Below, piece after piece: positions 19,310 through 31,800 of a stretch of DNA of 64,000 nucleotides. The stretch comes from Tridacna crocea (Eukaryota; Mollusca; Bivalvia; Cardiida; Cardiidae): NCBI GenBank assembly GCA_943736015.1, contig OX031065.1, positions 32,502,427-32,566,426 of the forward strand, in the 5' to 3' direction. The notes under the pieces are model-generated. The model was given only the letters and a program-made list of their open reading frames with translations, was not told where the DNA came from and ran no database searches. Positions within the stretch are counted from its first letter, which is position 1. Every line of letters begins with the position of its first letter. The translations under genes and the position numbers were made by a program.

Positions 19310-20392
19310 CTGTGGTGTATGCCCATGCAAACAAAAATTATAGATATTATTTGAGAAAAAAAGAAGGAGCGTCTGCTTCCCGGTTATGCACGTGCATTTT
19401 TTATATAGATTTATAAACAAGTAAAACAGCGGGTCAACGAATACTTTTTTTAGTAAAATCAGTCGCTTGGTGTGCTTTTCCAACATGATCGAGATCTTCA
19501 ACCCTGTAGATGAAAATGATTGATAGATCTTACTGTTAGTCTAGATCTAGTTCTAGATCTCTATCATTTCTCTCGTGCACCATCTCATCTTAAGACATTT
19601 TAATGTGTCGATATCAAGAGTCTCAATTCGCGTTTCTTTTTTTGAAATGGAAACTGAGTGAATCAAAATAATTTAAGCGGAGTAACGTTCGACCTAGATC
19701 AATCTCCAGCGAAGAAAATGTAGCTAAAATCTACTGAGAAAATTGTCAGCAGAATGAACACAAGAATCTGGATCAAGATCTATTTTGTTAATGCGGTAAA
19801 TTGATTCGAGCACGATGAAATCTTTGTCTTTCTGGAACTGTCTAGTTTATGATTTTCCTGTACAATTTGAAAAGAGAGATAATCCCCTGAGCAGATTACC
19901 GTGAGTTGTTATAACAACTGAATGACGTAGTTGATCTGATCACGTGGAAAATTTGACCGAACCTTTACGGTACGGTGTATTCAGTGTATATTCATCCGCA
20001 TTAACAGATTGTGTATTGAAAATATTACATCAAAGGATTTTGTCGGTGTATTTTTGTGCTGTGATTTGATTTGTTACTATAATTATCATGCACTGATGAA
20101 AGATCAGGTTTAAGAAAAATTCCATGTTGTATTAAGTTAAGACTAATTTTATTTTTTGATTTATCGTTTATAAACATAGACTTATTTGTTTGAGCGTAAG
20201 AATATAAAAGTAACAGGTGCTATAATGTACAACATAATACCTTTGAGCGAAATGGCGGAGTGAATCCAGGATCTAATAAACAATTACTCGGATGTTTTGG
20301 ATTTTATTCGAATTCCGTATTTTTTAACCAAATGTAGCCCCTTCCAAAGTTTTCAGTATGAAGGGACTTTCCCTTTTTGATTTCGCTAAGTG
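19310..20392 (+). promoter_or_regulatory. Upstream region of PSKH1
   Basis: 1.1 kb without recognisable repeats, richer in CpG than its surroundings, ending at the PSKH1 start. A CRE-like TGACGTAG is at 19923-19930 and an E-box CACGTG at 19941-19946. The promoter and 5' UTR should lie here, but no TATA box or start site can be fixed. Role inferred from position only. Confidence 0.35.
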
Positions 20393-20569
20393 ATGGGATG
20401 TGTTAATGGGAAACTTGTGCCCGAGTCCCCTCCGGTCGGCGATGTGGTCACGGTGTTTCCGCCAACTTCTCGGGCCGGACAGCAACAGGGAGGCACAAAT
20501 GTGAGAAATGTACCGCCTCGAAAAGGAAGTCAACCTCCGCCAGCGGCTGGGACCAAAGGAAATAAAAAG
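20393..20569 (+). CDS. PSKH1: PSKH1 exon 1: acylated N-terminus
   Basis: The ATG at 20393 is fixed by an in-frame TAA at 20387-20389, and its context is good (G at -3, G at +4). The protein begins MGCVNGKLVPESP: Gly2 is a myristoylation site and Cys3 a palmitoylation site, the dual lipid anchor known for PSKH1 (human starts MGCGTSK). The rest, to residue 59, is Pro/Gly-rich and unstructured (PPRKGSQPPPAAG). The exon ends AAT AAA AAG before donor GTATCT. This linker is shorter than the human one, which accounts for most of the length difference. Confidence 0.92.
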
Positions 20570-20978
20570 GTATCTTGTTTTATGGATTTAATCGCAGAAA
20601 AAGTCCGTCGACCCCGCTTCTCGTAGGCAAGTGCCGAATACAGTAGCAGTGCACGGGTTCCAGTGTATTAGCTAATCTCATCACTGGTTTTGTGTATTTG
20701 GGAGGAAAGTAGGTCGAGCCGTTTCATTCATTCATTTACTGACGGCACCTTGCTTCTGTGTATTAGACGATAAGCATTGTTTTTCTTACCCTTGATTCCG
20801 CGCTCTAAGCTTTTTTTGTGCACAAGACGACATTGTACTTCTATTTTTTTTTTACTTACGAGATCTGTCCTGTCTTCTTGTAGACTAAATACAGGTCTGT
20901 TACAGTTCCTTTGAAGCAGGCATTGTATGTGTATATGATCTCTGTTTGAAGGTACCTTTTCTGTCTATCCTTTATCAG
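20570..20978. other. Start of PSKH1 intron 1
   Basis: No repeat or further exon recognised. Confidence 0.5.
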
Positions 20979-21050
20979 TTTAACTCTTCACCAAATAACA
21001 AAATTTTTTTAGACTCTTCTTCACTGAAAACAATTGCAGTTTCTAATTAA
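20979..21050 (-). mobile_element. Type A left-end remnant between TTAAs
   Basis: TTAACTCTTCACCAAATAAC start, internal deletion, closes at TTAA 21047. Confidence 0.6.
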
Positions 21051-21262
21051 CCCTTTACCATACAATCTCAACTTTGGATGACCCTGTGGAAGAAGCCTTT
21101 AGAAAACACTGTTGGAAAAGTTCCCAGCATTCTCTTCTTTTCCCACAATCCTTTTTACCCTTCACAACCCAAATTTCAACGTTTGACTCGCATTAATTCT
21201 GTTGTCTGCAAAGGCTTCCAATTTGGACCAGTCTAAAAATTTGTTGTTTGGTAAAGAGTTAA
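21047..21262 (+). mobile_element. Type A element
   Basis: TTAA at both ends; the left arm is deleted between GGAAAAG and TTCCCAGC. It shares both TTAAs with neighbours. Confidence 0.82.
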
Positions 21263-21441
21263 CCCTTTACTCCATAGATACTCATTTCTATGCATTGCTT
21301 GTTGTGACAAGCAATTTCACCTTTTGTCACAAATTTTTCTATGCTATCAATGTGTCATATACACATAAATGGTTTCATCCTTGCTGTTATTTAGGGTCAA
21401 TTAGAGATACCATAGAAATGCCTTATGGGGTAAATAATTAA
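21259..21441 (+). mobile_element. Type B element lacking the left arm
   Basis: TTAACCCTTTACTCC to TTATGGGGTAAATAATTAA; left palindrome arm and GCAGGAGCC segment deleted. Confidence 0.8.
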
Positions 21442-21834
21442 ACATCTCTCAAATAATGAAAGTTTTCTCGAAAGGTAAGCAAAAGGGTCCATCTAAATAC
21501 CACAAAAATGCACTAAGACACACAAAAACACCACAAAGGAAAAGCAAAAAAATAGATCCATATCATTGTTATGAGCTGCTTTCATCATGCTTTGATAAAA
21601 GCACGAATGTTAAAGCCATTCTAAATAATGAGACGCTACGGTGATTTTTTTTTTTCATATATATATGGACATTTATTGTGCACCATACCGTCTCAAGGCC
21701 ATTGAAAATTTCGAGGTAACAAATAGCGCTACTCTGCCTTTTTGTTTCATCGGTTTAATCTGTATTTCAGGGAAATGCAACCATATTCAAGTAACTAACA
21801 CGACCAAAGACAGGTTATTAAACCTTTCATCACC
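21442..21834. other. Intron 1 sequence, unassigned
   Basis: No recognised element; a segment near 21497-21540 resembles inverted text near 23105-23155. Confidence 0.4.
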
Positions 21835-22064
21835 TTAACCCATTACCACACAATCCCTACTTTTGACGCCCTTGAGAGAGAAGCCTGTAGAAAACATCGT
21901 GGGAAAACGAGACAATGCTGGTAACCAGTATTTTCTCCTTTTTCCACAATGTTTTCTACCCTTCACAAAACAAATTTCAAATTTTCAGTTACTTTTATTT
22001 TGTCATCTGCAATTCTTTTCAATTTTTAACAAACCTAAAATTTCGCCATCTGGTAATGGGTTAA
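21835..22064 (+). mobile_element. Type A element, full length
   Basis: TTAA at both ends; several stem mismatches (GGGAAAACGAGACAATG). Confidence 0.88.
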
Positions 22065-22725
22065 AAGCTTGTAGAAGTCATTTATAAGTTGTTAATTTCA
22101 GAAAAAAACTTGAAATGTATGGTTTTCTCTTATGTTCAGCATTTGAATTGAAAATATTTGTATTTCAAATGAAGGATTATTAGATACAAAAGCAACAGGT
22201 AAGTTTAATTCCTAGTTTTGTGCTCTATTCAGGCAAAGTTATGAGAGTTTAAACTTGCGCACAAAATCTGTGGGGAACTTTCAACTGGTTTTGTCTTGAT
22301 CATCTCTTTACCCAGAGGTGACCAGTCAAAAAAGTAACATCGCCTTTGTGGACAGTTATCTGTACTAGTTTATGCAAACATTCTGCCCTCGAACAGTTCA
22401 AGCAGAATTCTTTCTTCATCTTTATTCTCTTCCATCTTGTATTTTGCCATTTCAAACCTATCAAGGTATTACATTAATATGTCAAACTTTTAACCATACA
22501 TAATGAGATCATCCAGTTCATCTATCAAAGAACATACACCATCATTAATTACCATTCGCTAGCAAACAGTAGTTTTACGATGCCAACCAGACAATGGTAT
22601 AACAAGACAGTATGGGACAATACTTTTAATTCAGCAGATATATTAACTGATCAACAGAAAAATAAAACTTGCATGAAATAGTTTCATTAAATGGGAAAAG
22701 TAAAACTGTACATGAAAATTTGATT
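22065..22725. other. Intron 1 sequence, unassigned
   Basis: No recognised repeat or exon. Confidence 0.5.
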
Positions 22726-22955
22726 ATATTTTATCTCTATACCAAACAACAAAATTGTAGAATTGTCTAAAATTTTGAGCATTTGCAGACAACAAAATAA
22801 ATGTGGTTCAAAAATTGAAACTCGTTTTGGGAAGGCTACAAAACATTGTGGGAAAAGGAGAAAATGCTGGTTACCAGCATTTTCTCCTTTTCCCACATTG
22901 TTTTGAAAAGGCTTCTTTCTCAGGGTTGTTTATAAGTCGGGATTGTGTGGTTGAG
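22726..22955 (-). mobile_element. Type A element, ends eroded
   Basis: TATACCAAACAACAAAATTG start, palindrome near perfect, right end GATTGTGTGGTTGAG. Confidence 0.8.
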
Positions 22956-23157
22956 AAAATTTTTATTAGAAGTTGAACGTTTACATGAAAGATTTTATTG
23001 TTTGGTTCCCCATTTCTCAAAACACAAGCATACTAATATGTATTTATATGAGATGCAAAAGATGACTTTGCTAGCATACAGGTGTAGTGTTTGCATTTCC
23101 TAAGCACCTTTAGATGTCTTTGTATGTCTTTGTGGTATTTTGGGTGTGTTTGTGGTG

Positions 23158-23262
23158 TTAAGCAGGACCATTTAGAAAACACTGTAGGAAAAGGAGAAAA
23201 AATTGGTTTCCAGCATTTTCTCACAATCTATTCAAAAGCCTCTTCTTTCAGGGTACATTGCA
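23158..23262 (-). mobile_element. Type A remnant
   Basis: GAAAACACTGTAGGAAAAGG with a shortened right arm. Confidence 0.5.
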
Positions 23263-23279
23263 CAGTTGTGTTGGAAAAA

Positions 23280-23435
23280 AGTTAACCTGTTTCCAATCAA
23301 TTTGTACTTTGTGGAACCTCACAATGTTTTTTTACCTTTTCAAGGGCAAATTTCATCAGTTGACCTGTAATAAAATAGTTGTTTGTGCCCCTAACATGAA
23401 CCAGTCAAAAATATTGTTGTTTGATAAAGGGTCAC
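23280..23435 (+). mobile_element. Type A element, degraded
   Basis: GTTAACCTGTTTCC start, CACAATGTTTTTTTACC, right end TTGTTGTTTGATAAAGGGT. Confidence 0.4.
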
Positions 23436-24833
23436 AGCAGAATTGCAGCATACAACTTTGAAAACTAGAAAACAAACCTGCAGAAACAAACTGGAGGGCT
23501 CTGTTGTCTTTCAAACTATATTCAACAAGATTGAACCCTTTACTACATAACCTTAAGCTCAACCCTGAAGTAGATATACGAGGGACAATCCAGAATTAGG
23601 GGTGCTATTCCTATAATTTCTATGTTAATCCATACATGTCTACCAAATTTTGTAAGCATGACACAGGGTTTTTTTCCCTGGGCTTTAAAAATTGGGGGTC
23701 CTATTAGTTGAGGGTCATTTTGTAATTTAGGCGGTTCAAAATAAATGGATCTCTTCGTCATCAACTTTAAGCACGATTTGCAATGCATTTCACCTTCAAA
23801 CACCAAGATAGAAAAGTTGGTTGACCAGTCATTTCTGACGGAAAGGATGATTTCACTTTTTGACAGACCAAACATTTTCGTCTGAATTGCTGCTTGACAT
23901 GGCTTGATCGGCAGTTGAAGGATGCAGACAATAGAAAAATGCTACAGTTTTCTTCATTGTGACATTATTTCCGCAAACAGGACAGACTGGCAATGTGTAC
24001 TTTAAAATACTGGAAGTGGTATAAAATATGCTCTGACATACAGAGAACCCAACCAGAATTTGACTGGGCTCATATTTATGACACATGTCCATTATACTTT
24101 ATGGCAATAAGGTGCAAACCAGCCTTATTCTATAAATAAATTACTGGAAAACCACTTTCATCTTAAAATATACCTTGTAGTTAAAGATAGAGCAGTGTTC
24201 ACCTGACATTGAAGCAAGAACAGACTTAGATTTGTGAGGCTTTATTCAATTTTGTACATAATTTAGATTTTGGAAACTGGCATCACCAATGACACACTGT
24301 CATTTATCTTTGGGGTCATTTCAATTAAAATTGCGTCTATGACGCAGGATTTGTGCGTCATGGACAAACCTGATGACACATGATTCAATATCATACAACC
24401 CAGAAAGTTTCATTAACTTCAAACATAAAACTAGCAATATACAATAAAAAAAGTTGACATGTAATACTGATACAGGGCAGGTATCAATATTCAAAATGTC
24501 AAATTATGACAGCACTTTTCTGTATAGTCACCATGACTTGTGTGGCACTTCCGATGGTGTTCCACCAATTGGGGAGAGGCTGGTATCTTTCACTGGTATC
24601 TTCTACAGGCAAGACCATTCCTTGGTCTCTGGATTGTAGGGAAATATCTAGGCTTCATCTGTTGTGACTATTTTATCAAGGAAATCAGTTCCTAAACTTA
24701 GTACCGAGCAAAGAACGTCTGGGATGCCTGAACTCTTTTGTTATTATTCAGGTTGAATAAATGAGGAATCTTCTGACTGCTGGCTTTCTTCAAATTCGAA
24801 TTTATCTGTAATTGTCCTCTAAATAGTACAGTT
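23436..24833. other. Intron 1 sequence; possible decayed antisense gene
   Basis: No element recognised. On the minus strand two adjoining frames (24092-23853 and 23875-23543) overlap by 23 nt in different phase; they contain CPVCG and MHCKSC, each a CX2C pair. This could be a frameshifted zinc-binding pseudogene; I do not recognise the family. Confidence 0.25.
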
Positions 24834-25056
24834 ACTAAACTCATTACCAAACGACAATATTTTAGGCTTGTCCAAGTCAAAAGCATTTGCAGATGACAAA
24901 ATTAAAGTGACCGAAAGTTTGACATTTGTTTTGTGAAGGGTAAAAAAGATAAGAGGAAAAGGCTGGTTACAGGCATTATCTCCTTTTCCCACAATGTTTT
25001 CCAAAGGCTTTTTTCTCAGGTTAGTCAAAAGTAGAGATTGTGTGGTAATGGGTTAA
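24834..25056 (-). mobile_element. Type A element
   Basis: CATTACCAAACGACAATATT start, shortened arms (AGAGGAAAAGGCTGGTTAC), TTAA at the right end. Confidence 0.78.
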
Positions 25057-25166
25057 ATTAAAAATGTCTTTAATAGTTGCATAGCCATCTCCAGAAAGTC
25101 CCTGATAGCTTTGAACAGTTGACATCATGTCAAGACTGTTTCCCTGGCCGCTTTGTTTATAATCTT

Positions 25167-25398
25167 TTAAAAACCCTTTCCCAAACAATCCCTGGTTTTT
25201 ACGGGTCTGGAATAGTAGCCTTTCGAAAACATTGTTGGAAAAGAAGAAAATGCTGGTAACCAGCATTTTCTCCTTTTCCCACAATGTTTTCTACCCTACC
25301 ATAGAGAGAAATAATCTTTTCAGCAAGATTTGAATTGTCGTCTGGAAATGCTTTCAATTTGGTCTAGTCCAAAAGTTTATCGTTTGGGAAAGGGTTAA
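25167..25398 (+). mobile_element. Type A element, full length
   Basis: TTAA at both ends; left end variant CCCTTTCCCAAACAATC, palindrome with few mismatches. Confidence 0.87.
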
Positions 25399-26048
25399 TG
25401 ATGTTTTGCCCTTGTTGAAGAGACAACAAGAAACAAACATTCAGTTTCTTGATATAGAATATTTCGTGGTTGTCTCTTGGAGGATCTTGTAAGTTTCGGT
25501 TTGTGCGTATGCTATGCTGCATACAAAACTTGATAACTACGCAAGTTTCAAGACTTTCAATCGACATCATGGCTTACATTCACTTAGGAATTAAACTGGC
25601 CTGTTGCGTTCACATTAAACAGGAATGAGGTTGGAATTTCAACTGTTGGTTGATATGATGTCAATACAGACAAGTAGAGTTAGAAAGGTTAAAGAGCTTA
25701 CATGGAGTATAAAAACTAAAATAAGTTCATGCCGGCCCCACCTTACTGTACATTGGTTGCAATGGACACCCTTTACTTCACCCTTTTCTGCATCATATCA
25801 AATGCATTTGAAATTTGAATTGTGCAAAATTTTAGGACAAAATTCAAACAAATATTTTATTTAGAGCATCAGTACCGCTTACTCTGGATTTGCCCCTTGT
25901 AGGTTTTAAATACATGTATGTGGTGGGAAAGGAAGAAAAAAAAGACAACTTAACTTGTAACAAGCTTGTTCTCCTTTTCTGCACATGCTATTTTAATTGC
26001 CCTCTAGAAACCGTATCTATATGAGTCACATTTAATTCCTTTTTGAAT
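25399..26048. other. Intron 1 sequence, unassigned
   Basis: No recognised element or exon. Confidence 0.5.
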
Positions 26049-26140
26049 TACAACATAATCCCAAGTTTCGAAGGAGGCTTTGAAAAGAAGATAATGCTTA
26101 TAATGGGTATTTTCTCCTTTTTCTACTTTGTCTTGTACTG
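26049..26140 (+). mobile_element. Type A remnant
   Basis: CATAATCCCAAGTTTCGAAG and a broken hairpin ending CTCCTTTTTCTACTTTG. Confidence 0.4.
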
Positions 26141-26142
26141 TT

Positions 26143-26290
26143 TTAAATCATTACTACACAATATGGTTTAACATACCTCGAAATAAGAGGGCTTTTGTAA
26201 ACATTATGGGAAAAAGAGAAACAGTGACCAGTATTTTCTCTCTCCTTGTGTTTTCCACCTGTTCTTTGACAAATGAAATCCTATCATTTG
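26143..26290 (+). mobile_element. Type A element, degraded
   Basis: CATTACTACACAATATGG start, AAACATTATGGGAAAAAGAG, right part lost; 140 nt before PSKH1 exon 2. Confidence 0.5.
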
Positions 26291-26432
26291 GCTGACAAAA
26301 AATGAACAAATTGTCCATGAATGCTATCTGTATACATGTATGAGTCTAAAATCTTATAATTAGCCAGAGAGTTAAGAAAAAAGTCTCATTTCTTCCAGGG
26401 ATTAATGTGTAGTCTTTGTCTTTTGTTTGCAG

Positions 26433-27131
26433 GTTAAAAAATACAGGGATAAATTTGACCCTCGTGTGACGGCAAAATATGACATTAAAGCACTCATTGG
26501 ACGAGGGAGTTTCAGTCGAGTTGTGCGTGTGGAGCACCGTCTGTCTCGACAACCATTTGCCATCAAGATGATTGACAGGGAGCAAGGCAAAGAGGTTTTT
26601 GAATCTGAGCTTGCGGTTTTACGACGTGTCAAGCATCAGTACATTATTCAACTTGTTGAAGTATTTGAAACAAAAGACAAGGTTTACATGGTGATGGAGT
26701 TAGCAACAGGAGGGGAGCTTTTTGATCGGATTATTGCAAAAGGAAGCTTCACTGAAAAAGATGCCACAAGAGTGCTAAGAATGGTTCTTGAAGGTGTGAA
26801 ATACTTACATGGGTTGGGTATCGCCCATCGGGATTTAAAGCCCGAAAATCTACTGTATTATCACCCAGGTCATGAATCGAAAATCATGATCACTGATTTC
26901 GGATTAAGTTCAACAATACGAGGGGACAGTTTACTACGAACAACTTGTGGTACCCCAGAGTATATAGCCCCTGAAATTCTTGCCCGAAAGCCCTATTCAT
27001 GTCAGGTAGACATGTGGGCAGTAGGGGTCATAACCTACATTCTGCTCAGTGGAACAATGCCATTTGATGATGAGAATCGGACAAGATTATACAGGCTCAT
27101 TTTGAAGGCTAAATACAGTTACGCTGGAGAG
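26433..27131 (+). CDS. PSKH1: PSKH1 exon 2: protein kinase catalytic core
   Basis: Acceptor TTTGTTTGCAG ends at 26432 and donor GTAATAC starts at 27132. Residues 60-292 read VKKYRDKFDPRVTAKYDIKA and on through the kinase domain. Visible motifs are the glycine loop IGRGSFSRV (81-89), the ATP lysine in FAIK (K104), helix C E118, the catalytic loop HRDLKPEN (D193, N198), DFG (D214), APE (238-240) and DMW (252-254). All catalytic residues are present, so an active kinase is expected. Identity to vertebrate PSKH1 is very high by eye. A C2 repeat begins about 30 nt after the donor. Confidence 0.97.
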
Positions 27132-27160
27132 GTAATACAAATACTTCTTTTCCATTTTTA

Positions 27161-28757
27161 GCTTACCTGAACAGGAAGTGCTCAAGGTGAGCTTTTATGA
27201 TCGTGCTGTGTCCGACATGCGTCATCAACTTTTACCTTGTGTACGCTCTAGAGGCCACATTTTTAACCCAATACTCATGAAACTTAGTCAACATCTTTGT
27301 CTCAATAGAATTGCAGAGGAGGTCGAAAATGGGTCATGTTGGGTAAAAAACTAGATCACTAGGTCAGATCTTAGAAAAACCTTGTGAACACCCTAGAGGC
27401 CACATTTTCAGTCATATACAGTCATGTACTCTTGAAAGTTTGTCTCAATGTTTGTCTTGATGATCTGTATGAGGTTTTTGAAAATGGGTCACACTGGGTC
27501 AAAAACTTAGGGCAAATCTTTAAAAAAAAGCTTTTGTACATTGTAGAGGCCACATTATCAGTCCAACACTCATGTAAAATGGTCAGATTGTTTGTCCTGA
27601 TGATATTTATGACGAGTTAAAAAAATGGGCCAAAAACTAGGTCACTAGGTCAAATCTTAGATAAATCTTGTGTAAGCTCTCGAGGCCACATTTTCTGTCC
27701 AAAATTCTTGAAAGTTGATCAGAAAGTTTGTCTGGATGATATCTTGGAAGAGTTTAAAAATAGGTCATGTCGGTCAAAAACCAGTTTAGCAGGTCAAATC
27801 TTAGGGAAACCTTGTGTAGGCTCTAGAGGCCACATTTACAATCCAGAACTACTGAAAGTTGGTCACAATCTTTGTCTTGATGATCTCTCAGATTTCTTAG
27901 AAAATGGGTCATGTCGGGTAAAAACTGGGTCACTAGGTCAAATCTTACAAAATCCTTTGTAAGCTCTGGAGGACACATTTTCAGGTCTATACTCCTGAAA
28001 CTTGGTCAGAATGTTTGTCTTGATTATGCCTTGAATGAGTTTAAAAATTGGTCATGTGGGGTTCAAAAGGGAAGTCATTGGGTCAGAAATTAGAAAAACC
28101 TTGTATATGCTCTAGAGGCCACATGTACTCATGTCAGTCATGTACTCTTCAAACTCTGTCAGAATATTTGTTTTTGTGATATCTTTAAAGAGTTTGATAA
28201 TGGAAAATGTGAGGAAATGTCGGTTCAAAAACTACATCACTTGGTCAGTTCTAAGAAAAATCTTTTCTACACTCTAGAGGCCACATGATGTTTATCATAT
28301 TATCATATCATATCATTCATTCCAATACTCATGAAACTTGGTCAGAATATTTGTCTTGGTGATATCTTAAAAGTGCTTGATAATTGGTATTGTCTGATTA
28401 AAAACTAGGTCACCAGGTGAGATCTTTGAAAAACCTTGTGTATGCTCTATTGAAATTGGTCAGAATATTTGTCTTGATAATATCTTGAAAGAGTTTGAAA
28501 ATTGATAATGTCAGATCAAAAACTTGGTCACAAGTTTGAATACCTTGTTTACTTTCTAGAGGTCTCATTTTAAATGCAATACTCACGAAACTTGGTCAGA
28601 TTGTTGGTCTAGCTCCAGTATGCAACTGGGTCATTTTGGGTCAATAACTCATGAAAATTTTTGTAGAATGTTTGTCATAATATCTCAAAATAGATGGAAA
28701 ATGGGTCATGTTTGGTCAAAAGGTGAGCGATTTCCAGGCCATCATGGCCCTCTTGTT
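27161..28757 (+). mobile_element. C2 element, complete, with about 145-bp monomers
   Basis: Starts TTAGCTTACCTGAACAGG and ends AGGTGAGCGATTTCC with GGCCATCATGGCC and CTTGTTTT. The monomers are marked by CTAGAGGCCACA near 27249, 27394, 27544, 27680, 27824, 27967, 28113 and 28274, spaced 136-161 bp. It begins 30 nt after the PSKH1 exon 2 donor. Confidence 0.8.
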
Positions 28758-29734
28758 TTACTTTTTTGAGGGGCTGTACAGATTTAGTTACATTTCCTTT
28801 TGTGCATTACATAGAAGTTTGCATTATATCAGAGGTGCATATTTAACCCTTTGATACACAATTCTAGAGTTAAGGGCTTTAAGAGAAATTCCTCCTAAGA
28901 TCATCTCTAAAACCCATGGGGCCGGTTGCATAAATTTACAAAAAAGCTTCTGCTCTTCATTCGTGATCATTAACTGTTAAAGTGGCGTTAAACCCCAATA
29001 CAACCAACCAACCAATTATACTATGATACATTTCACCAAATTATTAATCGAAATAAAATGATCATGGATATTTCTATGCTAGTTTGTGACAAGACAAAGT
29101 GTTGGTTATACCGCCTGTATATCCCAGCTTTACATGTATCGTTTCATATCCTTGACGGATTCTTTTCCCAATTAGTAGAATTTGTCTGCAAGTGAGCTAA
29201 AATTAGAACATGGCAAATCTGATTTTCCAGAAGTGTTATTGCTTTCCTCACTTCCATGCAAATTTCATACATTTTCATTCCAGTTAATAAATGTTGTAGC
29301 TATATGTAATCATTTTTTGCTTCTCCTTTCATCTTTTCTCTCCTTTTTTGTCTTGCATTATGTTGCAATATTGGAGGGACATGAAGTAAACAATTGTAGT
29401 GTGAATCGTCCCTGTCCAGAATAAACACAAACTATTGGTATCCATGTTTAGAAAATAGAACTGTAAGTGCATGAAAGAAAGTGCCGTAAAACGATGTGTT
29501 TACCATGCAGTCATGTATAACACGCAGGCCTTTTTCAGCATCAAATCCGAGGAAAGAAGGTTGTTCGGATGTACAACAAGCATCAATAAGTTGACCAAAA
29601 TATCGTAGCTTGAAGCTTACGTCGCTATCTTGAAAAATTGTAAATGGAGATATTTCATCAAAGGGAAATAACCATTTTTAATCAAAGTGGAAATGGTAAT
29701 GATTCGAGGTGTACTCGGGGGATTATTTTGAAAA
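28758..29734. other. Intron 2 sequence with small fragments
   Basis: 28843-28900 starts like type A (TTAACCCTTTGATACACAAT). 28960-29025 contains the SINE tail AGTGGCGTTAAACCCCAAT followed by CCAACCAACCAA. The rest is unassigned. Confidence 0.45.
28960..29025 (+). repeat. SINE 3' tail
   Basis: GTTAAAGTGGCGTTAAACCC with AACC repeats, the same tail as the SINE at 54149-54400. Confidence 0.55.
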
Positions 29735-30478
29735 AAAAAAATCCCACAAGCAATATAGGAAAAGTAGCCATTTCAAGTTTAAAATTTCCATTTCTTGTTT
29801 ACGCGATAAAGTCTGTCTTTGTTGTCAGATTTCCATGAAACTTGCAGGAAATCTGAAAGTTGCAGAGTTTGTTTATCTTATCTAATATCTCCAACCCTAT
29901 TGATTTTGAAAAAAAGTTGACATACATTATGGGAAAAGTAGCCTTTTCAAGTTGAAAACTTTTTTTCTTGTTTACACAATAAAGCCTGCATTTGCATGGT
30001 CAGATTTCCATGGAACTTGCATAGCTTGTGTATATCATCAATAGCTTAAACCCTATTGATTTTTTAAAAAAATCCAACAAACAGTACAGGAAAAGAAGCC
30101 ATTTCAAGTTGAACATTTTCATTGCTTGTTTACATGATAAAATATTTGTTTGTGATCAGATATTTGTTTTTGTGAATTTTGCAGTTTGTTTATATCATCA
30201 ATAGCTTATGCCCTGTTGACTTTGAAAAAATCCAACAAACAGTAATGGAAAAGTAGCCGTTTCAAGTTGAAAATTTCAATTTCTTATTTACATGATGAAG
30301 TCAGCATTTGTGGTTGGGTTTTCATGAAATTTGCACAGTTGCTTTGTCTTATCAGCAGCTTGAACCCTATTGATTTTGAAAAAGAAACTGACAATCAGAA
30401 TGGGAAAAGCAGCAATTCAAAGTTATAAATTTCCATTTCTTGTTTATAAGAGCTTTCCTTCACACTGATTTTACTGGT
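29735..30478 (+). mobile_element. D element, 5' truncated
   Basis: 155-bp-type monomers (GTAGCCATTTCAAGTT, TTGTTTACGCGATAAAG), ending CACACTGATTTTACTGG at the junction with C1. Confidence 0.75.
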
Positions 30479-30985
30479 TTTTAGCTCCACTGGCCGAAGG
30501 CCAGCGGGCTATTGTCATGGCGTTGTGTCCGTCGTGCGTCCGTCCGTCCGTCCGTCCGTCCGTCCGTTCGTCCGTTCGTCCGTGCGTGCGTCCGTAAACT
30601 TTTTCTTTAAAAAACTTCTCCTCAGAAACTATTGACTGGATTTTTACCAAATTTCACAGGAATGTTCCTTAGGTGGTCCTCTTTCAAATTCCTTCAAATA
30701 ATTGTGCTCCATGAATAATTCTGGTTGCCATGGCAACCAAAGTAAAAAACCTTTAAAAATCTTCTCCTCCCAAACCGCTAATTGGATAGCATTATTTTTT
30801 TGCAGGAATGTTCCTTAGATATAGGTCTACAGAATTCCTTGAAAAAAAAAAGATCCATCAAAAAACATGGCTTTTATGGGAGACTCATTTTCCTTTTATG
30901 GTATTAAGTAAAATCTTTGAAAAATTTCTTCTCTCAAACTACTTGTTTTGATTTCATTGTTGTATTGAAGGTTAGTTCCAATGGT
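30479..30985 (+). mobile_element. C1-type element, 5' part
   Basis: TTTTAGCTCCACTGGCC-GAA-GGCCAG hairpin, GTCCGTCC run at 30538-30600, then a divergent C1 body; cut by a type A element. Confidence 0.7.
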
Positions 30986-31215
30986 GATAAGTCTTTACCA
31001 TACAATCCTGACTTTTAAGGACCCTAAAGAAGAAGTCTTTGGAAAACACTCTTGGAAAAGGAGAAAATGCTGGTAATCAGCATTTTCTCCTTTTACCTCA
31101 GTGTTTTCTACTCTATGAAAGAGAGAAATCATCATTTCATCAATGTTTAATTTGTTGTCTGCAAATGCTCTCAGTTTGGTCACATCCCAAGTTTTGTCGT
31201 TTGGTATAGAGTTAA
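30986..31215 (+). mobile_element. Type A element
   Basis: Left end ATAAGTCTTTACCATAC, near-perfect palindrome with centre GGTAATC, right TTAA. Confidence 0.83.
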
Positions 31216-31384
31216 AGATGGTTGCTTTACATAATCTGTAATCCTTTTCATATAAAGCAAGGGAAACTCTGCACTTTGATTAGTTCTGGTAAAGGTTTGT
31301 TGACCTCCTGGTGACCTGGTAGAAAGAGGGACAGGGCTTTACTGTTGTGATAAGGCATTTTGTTCTCCAATCAAACTGATCACT

Positions 31385-31562
31385 GACAAAGAAGAGTTTA
31401 GAAAACATTGTGGGAAAAAGAGAAAATGCTGGTAACCTTTTCCCACAATGTTATCTACCCTTCACAAAACAACTGTCAAATTTTCAGTCACTTTTATTTT
31501 TTCATCTACAAATGCTTTCCATTTGGACAACCATAGAATGTTGTGATTTGGTAATGAGTTAA
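31385..31562 (+). mobile_element. Type A element, 5' truncated, right arm deleted
   Basis: GAAAACATTGTGGGAAAAAG then GGTAACC joined directly to TTTTCCCACAATG; right TTAA shared with the next copy. Confidence 0.7.
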
Positions 31563-31782
31563 CTAAACTAGAAGACAAAATTTTTATAACTGGCCATAAT
31601 TGAAAGATGTTGCAGACAACATAATAAATCTTCAAATTAGTAAAACTTGTATCAAAAAGGGTAGAAATTATTGTGTCAAACTAAGAAAATGCAGGTAACT
31701 TTTATTTTCTTCTTTTCTCACAATGATTTTCATAGCCTTTTTTCTTTAGTGACCTAAAATGCAGGAATGAATGGTAATTGTA
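31559..31782 (-). mobile_element. Type A element, degraded
   Basis: TTAACTAAACTAGAAGAC start; palindrome decayed to AAAATGCAGGTAAC; no right TTAA. Confidence 0.5.
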
Positions 31783-31800
31783 AAAAGACTTCTCTTCACC

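Noticed and set aside
26346..26632. Minus-strand frames over PSKH1 exon 2
   Set aside because: Shadows of the kinase exon; the + strand reading is unambiguous.
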